Positions 54,334 to 63,844 of a DNA stretch of 64,000 nt are shown piece by piece. The DNA is from Gammaproteobacteria bacterium RIFCSPHIGHO2_12_FULL_35_23 (GTDB lineage Bacteria > Pseudomonadota > Gammaproteobacteria > UBA12402), in the NCBI GenBank assembly GCA_001801465.1, contig MGXT01000003.1:30779-94778 (forward strand). Reading direction: 5' to 3'. Each line of letters begins with the position of its first letter. The first letter of the stretch is position 1. The notes under the pieces are model-generated. The model ran no database searches, was not told the origin of the DNA, and saw nothing but the letters and a program-made list of their open reading frames with translations. The position numbers were made by a program, and so were the translations under genes.

Positions 54334-54900
54334 ATGAAAATAACCGATTGTTCTACAGTTTTAATACAGTTGCTAAATATTTATAAGGCGAGGCATGCTG
54401 ATTTGTGTGTGACGGCAGAGTTAAGTTTTTTTATTGCTTCATTGGAAAAATTTTGTGAGCTAAGCGATACCCTTAAAACCAAAGAAGAAGAGTTAACGGC
54501 TGCTAAAAGAACGCTAACCGTTTTTGAAGCAGCTTTGCTTTTACCCACAGCAAGTCAGGTACTAACCCTTTGGCAAGAGGTCAATGATAAAGTTACCCAG
54601 TACGATAGCCAGCCGTCAACAGTGCAACATGTTTTGAGAAAGGTGATATTACCATTTTTATCTTTACATTTTGATGAAACGAGCCAAATTCAACAGTCAG
54701 CTGTACGTCAAGTGGCAGCTGTTTTAAGTCAAATGAAGGTAGGTCGAGCGCTGTTAATTGCCAAAACAGAAAGCACATTAACTTTGGGAGAAAAAAGTAG
54801 ATTTTGGCAACCAGCTTCTCCTGCAGGTTCACCAGGCGCTGGTGATGAGCCAGCACCAGATGAAGCACGAGACCGATCTCCTAGGAAACCTCATTCTTAA
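54334..54900 (+). CDS. Hypothetical helical protein with disordered C terminus
   Basis: A 188-residue protein of unknown function. Residues 1-135 appear alpha-helical, with a Leu/Lys/Glu-rich part (LKTKEEELTAAKR). The last 40 residues are Pro, Ala, Asp and Arg-rich and probably disordered (SPAGSPGAGDEPAPDEARDR). No signal peptide. The ATG at 54334 is eight bases after AAGG and preferred over a GTG nine bases upstream. A TATAAT at 54304-54309 could be its -10 box. It stands on the opposite strand between mrdB and the VOC/mrdA genes, breaking a normally compact operon. Confidence 0.6.
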   Translation: MKITDCSTVLIQLLNIYKARHADLCVTAELSFFIASLEKFCELSDTLKTKEEELTAAKRTLTVFEAALLLPTASQVLTLWQEVNDKVTQYDSQPSTVQHVLRKVILPFLSLHFDETSQIQQSAVRQVAAVLSQMKVGRALLIAKTESTLTLGEKSRFWQPASPAGSPGAGDEPAPDEARDRSPRKPHS

Positions 54901-54905
54901 CAAAA

Positions 54906-55295
54906 TTATGGGTGAGCATCTTTCATTTCTATAAATTCAACACGATTACCAAACGGGTCACGAAATTCAAATCGATTTCGGCCAGGAATAGGAATACTTG
55001 CTGTAATTTCAATGCCGTGATTTATTAATTTAGTACGCCAAGCTTCCAAATTTTTAACTTCATAGGCAATATGAGCTTTAGTTTGATAACGATTGACGTG
55101 GTCCTCTAGTCCGATATGGATTTGTAAGCCTGCTAATTGTAACCAAAAGCCACCTCGGCCAGCTAATACAGGTGGTTTAGCTATTTGCTTCATCCCTAGA
55201 AATTCACAATAAAATTGTAAAGCTGCTTGCTCTTGGTCGCGTGAAACGGTTATTTGCACATGATTAATTTGTAAAATTTCAGTTTGATTATTCAT
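54906..55295 (-). CDS. VOC-family (glyoxalase-like) protein
   Basis: A 129-residue vicinal-oxygen-chelate protein. The first strand INHVQITV (His, metal-ligand position), LQIHIGLED, then KAHIAYEVKNLEAW and the terminal RFEFRDPFGNRVEFIE (Glu ligand) are the standard two-module pattern. It could be a glyoxalase, a dioxygenase or a resistance-type protein; sequence does not decide. It begins 12 bases after mrdA on the same strand, with a GGAGATC ribosome site, so it is probably co-transcribed. Confidence 0.85.
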   Translation of the reverse strand: MNNQTEILQINHVQITVSRDQEQAALQFYCEFLGMKQIAKPPVLAGRGGFWLQLAGLQIHIGLEDHVNRYQTKAHIAYEVKNLEAWRTKLINHGIEITASIPIPGRNRFEFRDPFGNRVEFIEMKDAHP

Positions 55296-55306
55296 AAGGA
55301 TCTCCT

Positions 55307-57187
55307 TTAACTAGTTTTTGTTGTTGTATTAGAAGGTGAAGAGTTGGCTTTGGGATGCCAATGATTTTCAGTTATTAAGTAATAATCCATAATTTGCCTA
55401 GCGACTTTAACTGCTGTATGAGGAGAGTGCTCTATAATAACGGCTACAGCAATTTGAGGTTTTTTAACTGGAGCAAAAGCTATAAAAATAGAATTACTTA
55501 GTTCATTTTTTGTAAGACCTGTGGTGACTTGATTAGGATTATTGCGAACTTGTGCAGTCCCAGTTTTGGCTGCTACTGTATAAGGGGTTGGGCCAAAATT
55601 ATAAGCTGTGCCTTGCTTTATCACATCTTGCATCGCGCTAATAATTTCGTACCAGATCTGTTTATCAGTAATATCAGCTCTTGGCAAAGACTGTTTAGGC
55701 TGCAGAATTAAAGACTTGCCAACTGGTTGGATCGCATAGAGTAAGGTTGGACGATAACGAACACCGCGATTGGCTAAAGCGGCTGCAGCATTTGCTAATT
55801 GGATAACAGTTGCTTGATAGTAGCCTTGTCCAATAACGGTGTTAACGGTATCACCGGTATACCAAGATTGGCCTGTAACTTGTCGTTTATAGGCAGGAGA
55901 AGGTACAGTACCTGCTAATTCATTAGGAAAATTAATACCAGTTAATTGGCCAAAACCAAATTCTGTTAATACATGATCGATTGGAGTGATTCCTAAATTA
56001 TAAGCTACAGTATAAAAAAAAGTATCACAGGAAACCATAATGGCTTTATGTAAATTAACAATGCCATGACCGCCTTTTTGCCAGTCATGAAAGACATGAG
56101 TAGAGCCAGGAATTTTATACCAGCCGGGATCATATATTTGATAAGCAGGGGTGACCGTGCCGGTTGCTAAAGCTTCAAGACCAATAAAAGGTTTAATAGT
56201 TGAACCGATAGCATATAGACCGTGAGTAGCGCGATTATATAAAGGGCGGTTTGGATCATTTAGTAATTTAGCATAGGCTTTAGAGCTGATACCTTTAACA
56301 AACTGATTAGGATTAAAAACAGGTAAACTTACCATTGCTAAAACCTGCCCGGTTTTAGGCTGAATGACGATTGCTGCACCATTATAACCTTGCATCGCTG
56401 CTTGGGTTGCTGCTTGTAATTTACTATCAATGGTTAGATAAATATTACTGCCAGCAACTGAAGGAATAGTTTTTAAAATTCTTACGATTTGACCACTCGC
56501 ATCAGTTTCAACCCGTTGATAACCCACATTGCCATGGAGCGTGGTTTCATAATAATTTTCAATACCGGTTTTGCCATAATAGTTAGTTTCAGCATAATTG
56601 GAAAGATTAACTTGATTTAATTCTGCAGCATTAATTCGCCCCACATAACCTATAACATGGGAGAACATTTTTTTAAAAGGATATTGCCTAATTAATTCAG
56701 CTTTGACTTCAAATCCTGGAAAGCGATAGTTTTCTACAGCAAACTCAGCAACTTGCTTGGCAGAGAGCTTTAACTTTAATGGAACTTCTTGGAAGTCGAG
56801 ATGTTGTTTTATTTGTCGATGAAAAACTTGCAGCTCGGCAGCGGAAAGTGGAATTATTTTTTGGATTTGTATTAATTCTTTCGTAAGATTTGAGACTTTA
56901 TCTGGAATAACCATCAGACTGTAAACGGGAATATTTCGTGCTAATAAAACCCCATTTCTATCATAAATTAAACCGCGAGCGGGTGGCAAAGGTAACAAAC
57001 CGATTGCATTTTGCTTAGATAGAGTAGTGTAATAGGAGTGTTGTATAACTTGTAAATAAAACATTCTTGCAATAAGCCAACTACTTAAAATTATAATAAT
57101 AATGATTACTGCTAGTAGTCTATGCTTAAATAAAAGTAATTCCTTGATCTGATTTTTAAGGATAATGGAAGTTTTGTACTTAAACAT
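55307..57187 (-). CDS. mrdA: Penicillin-binding protein 2, elongation transpeptidase
   Basis: A 626-residue class B PBP with one N-terminal membrane anchor (residues 24-46). The pedestal domain includes PPARGLIYDRNGVLLARN. The transpeptidase domain has the serine motif AIGSTIKPF (near 325-333), a SCD motif in MVSCDTFFY, and KTGTAQV (near 540). It cross-links peptidoglycan in the elongasome with RodA. The C terminus is Ser/Asn/Thr-rich. It lies nine bases after coaD on the same strand. RodA is found 1.2 kb downstream instead of directly after. Confidence 0.96.
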   Translation of the reverse strand: MFKYKTSIILKNQIKELLLFKHRLLAVIIIIIILSSWLIARMFYLQVIQHSYYTTLSKQNAIGLLPLPPARGLIYDRNGVLLARNIPVYSLMVIPDKVSNLTKELIQIQKIIPLSAAELQVFHRQIKQHLDFQEVPLKLKLSAKQVAEFAVENYRFPGFEVKAELIRQYPFKKMFSHVIGYVGRINAAELNQVNLSNYAETNYYGKTGIENYYETTLHGNVGYQRVETDASGQIVRILKTIPSVAGSNIYLTIDSKLQAATQAAMQGYNGAAIVIQPKTGQVLAMVSLPVFNPNQFVKGISSKAYAKLLNDPNRPLYNRATHGLYAIGSTIKPFIGLEALATGTVTPAYQIYDPGWYKIPGSTHVFHDWQKGGHGIVNLHKAIMVSCDTFFYTVAYNLGITPIDHVLTEFGFGQLTGINFPNELAGTVPSPAYKRQVTGQSWYTGDTVNTVIGQGYYQATVIQLANAAAALANRGVRYRPTLLYAIQPVGKSLILQPKQSLPRADITDKQIWYEIISAMQDVIKQGTAYNFGPTPYTVAAKTGTAQVRNNPNQVTTGLTKNELSNSIFIAFAPVKKPQIAVAVIIEHSPHTAVKVARQIMDYYLITENHWHPKANSSPSNTTTKTS

Positions 57188-57195
57188 TGATAAGG

Positions 57196-57684
57196 CTATT
57201 GAGAGTTAAATTTTTTATGTAAGGCTTGAGCAACATTAGCTGGGACTAGTTCGTTGACATCTCCTTTTAATGAAGCGATTTCTCGAATTAAGCTCGAAGA
57301 AAGATAAGTATAATGATTATCAGGTGTTAAAAAAAGAGTTTCAATGTTAGAATCTAAGGAACGATTCATGCCAGCAAGTTGAAACTCAAAGTCAAAATCA
57401 GAAACAGCTCTTAAACCGCGAAGAATAATGTTGGCATGGGTTGCTTTGGTAAAATGAACCAGCAAGGTATCAAAACCTTTTACTTCTATTTCTTTTCTAC
57501 CAGCAAAAATTTCATTAATCAGATTAATACGTTCTTGCAATGAAAATAAAGGTACTTTTTTTTCATTTTTAGCAATGGCTATGATGACCTTATCAAACAG
57601 CTTGCTTGCACGATTGATAATACTAACATGTCCGTTAGTAATCGGATCAAAGGTTCCTGGGTAGATTGCAATATTCTTTTTCAT
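57196..57684 (-). CDS. coaD: Phosphopantetheine adenylyltransferase
   Basis: A 162-residue nucleotidyltransferase that forms dephospho-CoA from ATP and 4'-phosphopantetheine. The phosphate-binding IYPGTFDPITNGHVSII (residues 7-23) carries the T/HxGH motif, followed by ILRGLRAVSDFDFEFQLAGMN and YLSSSLIREIASLKGDV, all standard. It lies between rlmH and mrdA, an unusual place compared with the enteric gene order. Confidence 0.97.
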   Translation of the reverse strand: MKKNIAIYPGTFDPITNGHVSIINRASKLFDKVIIAIAKNEKKVPLFSLQERINLINEIFAGRKEIEVKGFDTLLVHFTKATHANIILRGLRAVSDFDFEFQLAGMNRSLDSNIETLFLTPDNHYTYLSSSLIREIASLKGDVNELVPANVAQALHKKFNSQ

Positions 57685-57724
57685 GACAGTTATTTTATAC
57701 TGCCTTTTTAAAATTGAAAGGAGT

Positions 57725-58192
57725 TTAACGATGATAAGGATGATGTTTAATTATACTCCAGGCCCGATAAAGTTGCTCAGCGACTAGAATTCGAACTAAA
57801 GGATGAGGAAAGGTAAGTGGGGATAAAGACCACTCATAATTGGCTTGTTGATAGCAGCAGTTAGCTAATCCTTCAGGCCCGCCTATTAATAAGCTGAGGA
57901 TAGGGGTTTGTAACTGCAATTTGATTAAATTTTGAGCTAATTGTTCAGTGCTCCAAGCTTTGCCTTGAATGGTTAAAGCAATGATCTTGGACTGTTTGGG
58001 TAAGGCCGCTAGCAGCTTTTGGCCTTCTAATTCTTTGATTCGAACAAGATCAGCATTCTTAGTGCGTTTTTCAGCAGGGATTTCAACAAGTTTTAGCCGA
58101 AAATCGTTAGGTAAACGTTTAGCGTACTCAGCAAAACCTTGCTTTACCCAGCTAGGCATTTTATCGCCAATACTTATTAAGTTAATTTCCAT
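57725..58192 (-). CDS. rlmH: 23S rRNA pseudouridine-1915 N3-methyltransferase
   Basis: A 155-residue SPOUT methyltransferase that methylates pseudouridine 1915 in helix 69 of 23S rRNA. The SAM knot region LLIGGPEGLANCCYQQA (near 111-127) and the C-terminal LVAEQLYRAWSIIKHHPYHR are highly characteristic. It is downstream of rsfS with a 14-base gap, the usual pair. Confidence 0.97.
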   Translation of the reverse strand: MEINLISIGDKMPSWVKQGFAEYAKRLPNDFRLKLVEIPAEKRTKNADLVRIKELEGQKLLAALPKQSKIIALTIQGKAWSTEQLAQNLIKLQLQTPILSLLIGGPEGLANCCYQQANYEWSLSPLTFPHPLVRILVAEQLYRAWSIIKHHPYHR

Positions 58193-58206
58193 GAGCTAAC
58201 CAAGCA

Positions 58207-58530
58207 TTATGCAGTAGACCACAGTTTTTCCAGATTATAAAAAGTTCTGATTTCAGGTAGCATTACATGCACAATAATGTCAACAAAATCAATTATTATC
58301 CAGCCTGAATTGGGATCTCCTTCGCTGCCTAATGGCGGAACCCCTTTGGCTTTTATCTTTTCAGTAACAGTATCAGCAACGGCTTTAAGATGCCGGGTAG
58401 AGCGTGCAGAACAAATAATCATATAATCGGCAATACTTGTTATTTTTCTTACATCTAAACTAACGATATTTTCAGCTTTGATATCTTCGAGAGCGCTTAT
58501 AATAGATTGTTTTAAAGATTCGATTTGCAT
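58207..58530 (-). CDS. rsfS: Ribosomal silencing factor RsfS
   Basis: A 107-residue Iojap/RsfS protein that binds ribosomal protein uL14 and blocks subunit joining in starvation. The pattern ISALEDIKAENIVSLDVRKI, TSIADYMIICSARSTRHLKAVAD and GWIIIDFVDIIVHVM is diagnostic. No start has a good ribosome site. I choose the ATG giving MQIESLKQS, which fits family length; upstream in-frame starts at 58575 and 58551 exist. It sits between nadD and rlmH, as usual. Confidence 0.93.
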   Translation of the reverse strand: MQIESLKQSIISALEDIKAENIVSLDVRKITSIADYMIICSARSTRHLKAVADTVTEKIKAKGVPPLGSEGDPNSGWIIIDFVDIIVHVMLPEIRTFYNLEKLWSTA

Positions 58531-58603
58531 TAAGATAATATTTATCCACATTAAATAATAATAAGCGTGGATCATACCTTATAAGACTAGCCACTGACAA
58601 CTG

Positions 58604-59239
58604 CTATTGATACAATTTATGAACAAAAATGTAATCAGCAACAGTTGGAGGTACTAAAGTGTTTAAAACTTCTAATTTTTTAGCTGCCTGACGGATTTGT
58701 GTAGCAGACAAGGATAAATCAAAATTAGGTTGTAAGAGAATTTTGCCCGCCTGCTGATTTAAAAGCTGTGAGTTGCTAGTTGCTTGGTTATCTTGTAATA
58801 AATCATATAAAAGACCTTGTTCAGGTAGTAGGTATTGAGGGCGATGAATTAAAATAAGATGGGCCAAGGTTAAGATTGTTTGCCATTGATGCCAACTAGT
58901 AAAATGCTGCCAGGCATCGTACCCCATAATTAAAGCGAGTGAATTTTGTTTAAAAATTTTTTTCAAGCTGTGAAGTGTTTCCACCATGAAAGAGGGGTTT
59001 TGTCTTACTATTTCTATTTCATCGACAATTAAAAGAGATTCATCTTGAGTAGCAAGTTGCAACATCTGTAAACGTTGTGTAGCTGAAGCACCGGGTAAAT
59101 CACGGTGAACAGGTAAATAACAAGGGATAAACCTAATATGATCAAAAGGCAGTTGAGTTAATAATTGTTTGGCAATAGTAAGATGGCCGTTATGCACCGG
59201 ATCAAAAGTGCCGCCTAGTATGCCAATTAATTTGTTCAT
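58604..59239 (-). CDS. nadD: Nicotinate-nucleotide adenylyltransferase
   Basis: A 211-residue enzyme of NAD synthesis that adenylates nicotinate mononucleotide. The N-terminal LIGILGGTFDPVHNGHL (residues 4-20) is the nucleotide-binding G-G-x-F-x-P-x-H-x-G-H motif. MGYDAWQHFTSWHQWQTIL and LSATQIRQ are later family blocks. It overlaps the cytochrome b561 gene by one base (TAATG-type junction) and lies before rsfS. Confidence 0.96.
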   Translation of the reverse strand: MNKLIGILGGTFDPVHNGHLTIAKQLLTQLPFDHIRFIPCYLPVHRDLPGASATQRLQMLQLATQDESLLIVDEIEIVRQNPSFMVETLHSLKKIFKQNSLALIMGYDAWQHFTSWHQWQTILTLAHLILIHRPQYLLPEQGLLYDLLQDNQATSNSQLLNQQAGKILLQPNFDLSLSATQIRQAAKKLEVLNTLVPPTVADYIFVHKLYQ

Positions 59240-59760
59240 TATTTAAGACGATCTACTAGATGATGAAGCAAGACCATGGCTACATGCCCAAACCAATAAA
59301 TCCAAACAAAGGTGGCGATAAAAGAATGAATACTCTTTACCCATAAAGGAGGTTGGCTAAAGACAATAAATAAAAAAATGGTAAAGCCACTCGCTGCCAT
59401 CCCGGTAACCGCTAAAAATCCTAAGCCATGTATAAAACCTGGTAAGCCTTCTCGTTCGCCACCTTGGGGAAGCTGGCCATGTAGTGCAAAACGTAAATCG
59501 TTGATAATGGCTAATAATCCTTGTTTGTTCCAAGGAAATAAATGATGAAAGTTACGTTTATCACCTGACAAACTCCAAAACCAATGTAGTACTACAACAC
59601 AAACTGCACTCAGACCAAAAATTTTATGGAATAAGAAAGCGTGACTAATATCATGCTGCATAAGTTTTGAAGTTAGTAATTGCAAAGTCACAAAAGTTGC
59701 CAGACCAAAGTGTAAAAAGCTAGTGGTTTTATCCCAGTATTTGAGTTTAATGATTGACAT
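59239..59760 (-). CDS. Cytochrome b561-type membrane protein
   Basis: A 173-residue inner-membrane di-heme b-type cytochrome with four hydrophobic segments. Histidines that could bind heme occur in FLHFGLAT, LFHKIFGLSA, FIHGLGFLAV and WFGHVAMVLLHH. The family moves electrons from ubiquinol or handles superoxide. The ATG at 59760 overlaps the holA stop (TAATG), which supports this start over one 54 bases upstream. It is inserted between holA and nadD, which are usually adjacent, and is translationally coupled to both. Confidence 0.85.
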   Translation of the reverse strand: MSIIKLKYWDKTTSFLHFGLATFVTLQLLTSKLMQHDISHAFLFHKIFGLSAVCVVVLHWFWSLSGDKRNFHHLFPWNKQGLLAIINDLRFALHGQLPQGGEREGLPGFIHGLGFLAVTGMAASGFTIFLFIVFSQPPLWVKSIHSFIATFVWIYWFGHVAMVLLHHLVDRLK

Positions 59761-60770
59761 TAATCGACTCTTTTTCCGGCAAAGTTTAAACACAATACTA
59801 ATAAGGTTTCCCAAGGGTTACCTTTTTGTATACCTTTAATCTGTTGATCTATAGTAGCGGCTAATTGTATAGCTGAATAGAGGTCTTTTAAAGATTTACA
59901 GCGATTTAAAAATTTTCGCCATAGCGGCTTTTGTTTATCCCATATACCAGCTTTTTGTAGGCTCACGTCTAAATTTTGACCGGAATTAAGTGCTTCAATA
60001 ATTTTTATAGCATTCCTAAGTTCTCGTACTAATGCCCACAGCACTAAAATGGCTTCTATGCCTTCCTCTTTCAGGCTTATTAAAATTTTATTTATAGAGT
60101 CGATACTGCCTTGTAAACAGGAGTCAACTAAAGCAAATACATCATAACGATAATTATCACTGGTATTTTGTAAGATTTGCTCAGCACTAATTGGTCCTGA
60201 GCCATATTGTAAAGTCAGTTTTTCAATTTCTTGTTGGGCGGCTAGTAAATTACCCTCCACTCGCTCACAGATGAGTTGAATGACGGCTGGTTCCACTTGT
60301 AAAGATGAAGCTTTAAAGCGAGTAGCAAGCCAAGTAGGTAAGTGCTCTTTATTAATCGGCCATATGGCTAAGCAGTGTCCGGTTTGCACAAGAGTTTTAT
60401 ACCAACCGCTTTTTTTAGTGGCTGCTTCAAGTTTAGGAGTTATGATTAATACAAAAGTTTGTTCAGAGGTTTGTTCACAATAGCGAGTTAAAGCCTCTGT
60501 TGCAGTACGGTTGGGTTTTTGGTCAAACCGTAGTTCTATTATTTTTTTATCACCAAATAGTGAAAAGTTAGCAATGCTTTCAAAAAAGTCTTGCCATTTA
60601 AACTGATTAGTAATAGTAAATATTTCTCGTTCTTGATAACCTATTTCCTTGGCAGCTTTTCTAATTTGATCACAAGCTTCCTGCACTAATAAAACTTCAT
60701 CGCCACTAACTAGATAAAGTGGCGCGAGTTTTTTTAAAGATTGAGAAAGTTGTTCAGCTCGAATTTCCAT
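59760..60770 (-). CDS. holA: DNA polymerase III delta subunit
   Basis: A 336-residue clamp-loader delta subunit that opens the beta clamp. The N terminus LAPLYLVSGDEVLLVQEACDQI is typical of HolA, with the later blocks LTRYCEQTSEQTFVLII, ICERVEGNLLAAQQEIEKL and DVFALVDSCLQG. I start at ATG 60770, one base after the lptE stop (TAGTATG), rather than 19 codons upstream inside lptE. The leuS-lptE-holA order is the conserved one. Confidence 0.94.
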   Translation of the reverse strand: MEIRAEQLSQSLKKLAPLYLVSGDEVLLVQEACDQIRKAAKEIGYQEREIFTITNQFKWQDFFESIANFSLFGDKKIIELRFDQKPNRTATEALTRYCEQTSEQTFVLIITPKLEAATKKSGWYKTLVQTGHCLAIWPINKEHLPTWLATRFKASSLQVEPAVIQLICERVEGNLLAAQQEIEKLTLQYGSGPISAEQILQNTSDNYRYDVFALVDSCLQGSIDSINKILISLKEEGIEAILVLWALVRELRNAIKIIEALNSGQNLDVSLQKAGIWDKQKPLWRKFLNRCKSLKDLYSAIQLAATIDQQIKGIQKGNPWETLLVLCLNFAGKRVD

Positions 60771-60771
60771 A

Positions 60772-61338
60772 CTAATGGCTAGAAGAAGTGCTTGAATCGT
60801 AAGCACCCACAGCCGATGTTGTGTCACTAGCTCCTAATCTGAAGAACAATTGATTAATGATTTGTTCTTGTAAAACTTCAGAAGTCGTTACAATCTGACT
60901 TGAGGTCTGTGTCATTTGGTTAGGCGGTAAGGTTTGAACTGAAGTAGCCGATAAAGTAAAAGGCCCAGTTACTGTTTTGCCATCTGGTGCTACGAGTACA
61001 AAAGTAGCATTATAAGTTAAGTTGTATTGGCTGGCTTGTTGAGTAGTACTTATACTGGCTAAGGTTGTATTTAAGCCTGCATTAGTAACATTAAGCGTAA
61101 AAGTTTTAGCGGTCGGATTTTGTAATACTGTAATATCACGTTCTTTTAGGTCTTGTCTTAAGGTATTCATAAAAGAGCTGTATGGTTGATCCCCAGTTAA
61201 ATAAAGGGATTTTAGTTGTGGAGGGATATTTAAAGAAGCGAGTGCAGTGCCAGTTTGTAATTTAAATCCACAACTAGCTAAGCCTATCAAGGCTAAGAGT
61301 GTACAAAAAGTAATAGTTAAATAATTCTTAACAGTCAT
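60772..61338 (-). CDS. lptE: LPS-assembly lipoprotein LptE
   Basis: A 188-residue lipoprotein. The signal sequence ends in a lipobox LIGLASCGFKL (Cys about residue 23), so it is lipidated and sorted to the outer membrane. The body has the LptE pattern TLRQDLKERDITVLQNPTAK and TSEVLQEQIINQLFFRL. It plugs LptD and delivers lipopolysaccharide to the cell surface. Start ATG follows AGGAGAT. It lies one base after leuS and just before holA. Confidence 0.92.
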   Translation of the reverse strand: MTVKNYLTITFCTLLALIGLASCGFKLQTGTALASLNIPPQLKSLYLTGDQPYSSFMNTLRQDLKERDITVLQNPTAKTFTLNVTNAGLNTTLASISTTQQASQYNLTYNATFVLVAPDGKTVTGPFTLSATSVQTLPPNQMTQTSSQIVTTSEVLQEQIINQLFFRLGASDTTSAVGAYDSSTSSSH

Positions 61339-61339
61339 T

Positions 61340-63844
61340 TCAATCTCCTACTACTATATTAATTAATTTATTGGGAACTACTATTACTTTTTTTATAGAT
61401 TTATTTTGTAAGTAAGTTTTTATTTTGGTATCTGCCAAAGCAGTTTGTTCGATTACTTCTTTGCTAGCCTCAAAAGGAACAGAGATTTGCTGGCGCATTT
61501 TACCATTCACTTGTACTACTACTTGGATAGTATCGCTACGCAAAGCATTGTTGGCAATTTTCGGCCAACTAGCTTTTAAAATAGTAGGTCCAAAGTTTAA
61601 ATTTTTCCATAAATAATGAGTAATATGAGGCGCTATAGGATTTAATGTTCTTAATAAAATACTAAAACCAATAAACAGTAAGCGTTTATTAACAACTTCA
61701 GCCTCTTGATCGTTTTCTATTTTTAATTCAGGAATTTTTGCAATGACATTAAGTAGTTTCATACAAGCTGCAGCAACAGTATTTAGCTGCAGACGTTGCA
61801 TATCAAAATCAGCTTGTTTAAATAACTGATAAATTTCTTTCCGAATTTCACGCTGTTCGGGCGATACTTTATCCCAATCAATAGAGATAGTGGAATCATT
61901 TTTTTGCATAATTCCTTCTTCATTAAGCGTTTGTTGGTATTTAAAAGCAAAGAGCCATAAGCGCCTTAAAAAACGATGGGCACCTTCTACACCATGGTCA
62001 GACCATTCAAGCGATTGTTCAGGTGGCGCTGCAAAAATACTAAAGAAACGTATCGTATCGGCACCATATTTTTGAATTAAGTCATTAGGATCTACCGTAT
62101 TGCCTTTTGATTTTGACATTTTAGTGCTGTCTTTAAGCACCATGCCCTGCGTTAATAAACGAATAAAAGGTTCATCTGAATTTACTAAACCAAAATCACG
62201 CAATATTTTGTGAAAGAAGCGAGCATAGAGTAAATGCAAGATCGCATGTTCAATACCACCTATATATTGATCGACTGGTGTCCAGTATTTTGCTCTATCA
62301 TCTAACATAGCTTTGTCTTGATTCTTACAAGCAAAGCGTGCGTAGTACCAGGATGATTCAATAAAAGTATCAAAAGTGTCTGTTTCTCGAGTAGCAGGAC
62401 CATGACACTTTGGGCACGTGGTTTGATAAAAACTAGGTAAAGTTTTTAAGGCCGAACCGGTTTCCGGGATTGCTACATTTTCAGGTAAGATAACGGGGAG
62501 CTCAGATTCTGGCACAGTTTGTGGGCCGCAATCAGAGCAGTAAATAATTGGAATAGGCGTTCCCCAATAACGCTGTCTAGAGATGCCCCAGTCTCTTAAT
62601 CGATAGTGTATTTTTTGTTTTCCACATTGATGGCTAATTAAAAATTCAGTGATAGCAGTTTTAGCAGTTTCATTGTCTAAGCTATTAAATTGCCCAGAAT
62701 TAATTAGCTTGCCATTACCTGTATAAGCGTGCTGTTGAAAATCCCAAGAATCTTTAGGCTCAACCACTGGTTTAATAGGCAGTTGATATTTGCTCGCAAA
62801 TTCATGATCACGCTCATCATGAGCAGGTACAGCCATGACTGCACCAGCACCATATTCTTGGAGTACATAATTAGCGATCCAAATAGGAATATTTTCTTGG
62901 CTAATAGGATGAATAGCAGTCAAGCCAGAATCCATGCCCTTTTTTTCTATAGTTGCTAAATCGGCTTCAGAAGCTTTGACTTGTTTACAGGTTTTAATAA
63001 AGTTTTGTAGTTCAAGATTATTGTGAGCAGCTTTTTTAGCTAAAGTGTGATTGGGTGAGATCGCTAAGTAACTTATACCCATTAAGGTATCAGATCGAGT
63101 AGTAAAAATTTTTAAAGGTTTATCATCATGATTGACAGCAAACACAATATTGGTGCCTTCAGAACGACCAATCCAGTTCCGCTGCATGGTTTTAACTTGT
63201 AATGGCCAGCCTCCAAGTTTATCTAAATCAGTTAACAATTCTTCTGCATAGTTTGTAATTTTGATAAACCACTGGGGAATTTCTTTTTGTTCGACTAAAG
63301 CCCCTGAGCGCCAACCACGACCATCAATCACTTGCTCATTCGCTAATACAGTTTGATCAACAGGATCCCAGTTAACAATAGAATTTTTACGGTAAATTAA
63401 ACCTTTTTCATACATCTTGATAAATAACCATTGTTCCCAATGATAATATTTTGGATTGCAGGTTGCGATTTCTCGACTCCAATCATAAGCAATACCTAAA
63501 ATTTTAAATTGCTTGCGCATATGATCGATATTTTTATAAGTCCAAGTGGCGGGTGCTACTTTATGTTTGATCGCAGCATTTTCGGCCGGTAAACCAAAAG
63601 CATCCCAACCCATGGGTTGTAATACATTTTTGCCAAGTAAGCGTTGATAACGGGCAATAACATCACTTAAAACATAATTGCGAACGTGACCCATATGTAA
63701 ATAGCCACTGGGATAAGGAAACATAGAAAGGCAATAAAATTTTTCTTTACTTAAATCTTCGCTGACGGCAAAGACTCGCTTTTCTTCCCATGATTGTTGT
63801 AACTCTGACTCAAGTGCTTGAAAATTATATTGTTCTTCAATCAT
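61340..63844 (-). CDS. leuS: Leucyl-tRNA synthetase
   Basis: An 834-residue class I aminoacyl-tRNA synthetase. The HIGH motif appears as [13 protein letters not shown] (near 46-58), and [13 protein letters not shown] (near 577-589) is the catalytic loop. The editing domain has TTRSDTLMG and [13 protein letters not shown]. Zinc-binding pairs CSDCGP and CPKCHGP are present. Length is slightly shorter than E. coli LeuRS (860). It is the first gene of the leuS-lptE-holA series. The 156 bases upstream to the window end show no further gene. Confidence 0.98.
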   Translation of the reverse strand: MIEEQYNFQALESELQQSWEEKRVFAVSEDLSKEKFYCLSMFPYPSGYLHMGHVRNYVLSDVIARYQRLLGKNVLQPMGWDAFGLPAENAAIKHKVAPATWTYKNIDHMRKQFKILGIAYDWSREIATCNPKYYHWEQWLFIKMYEKGLIYRKNSIVNWDPVDQTVLANEQVIDGRGWRSGALVEQKEIPQWFIKITNYAEELLTDLDKLGGWPLQVKTMQRNWIGRSEGTNIVFAVNHDDKPLKIFTTRSDTLMGISYLAISPNHTLAKKAAHNNLELQNFIKTCKQVKASEADLATIEKKGMDSGLTAIHPISQENIPIWIANYVLQEYGAGAVMAVPAHDERDHEFASKYQLPIKPVVEPKDSWDFQQHAYTGNGKLINSGQFNSLDNETAKTAITEFLISHQCGKQKIHYRLRDWGISRQRYWGTPIPIIYCSDCGPQTVPESELPVILPENVAIPETGSALKTLPSFYQTTCPKCHGPATRETDTFDTFIESSWYYARFACKNQDKAMLDDRAKYWTPVDQYIGGIEHAILHLLYARFFHKILRDFGLVNSDEPFIRLLTQGMVLKDSTKMSKSKGNTVDPNDLIQKYGADTIRFFSIFAAPPEQSLEWSDHGVEGAHRFLRRLWLFAFKYQQTLNEEGIMQKNDSTISIDWDKVSPEQREIRKEIYQLFKQADFDMQRLQLNTVAAACMKLLNVIAKIPELKIENDQEAEVVNKRLLFIGFSILLRTLNPIAPHITHYLWKNLNFGPTILKASWPKIANNALRSDTIQVVVQVNGKMRQQISVPFEASKEVIEQTALADTKIKTYLQNKSIKKVIVVPNKLINIVVGD

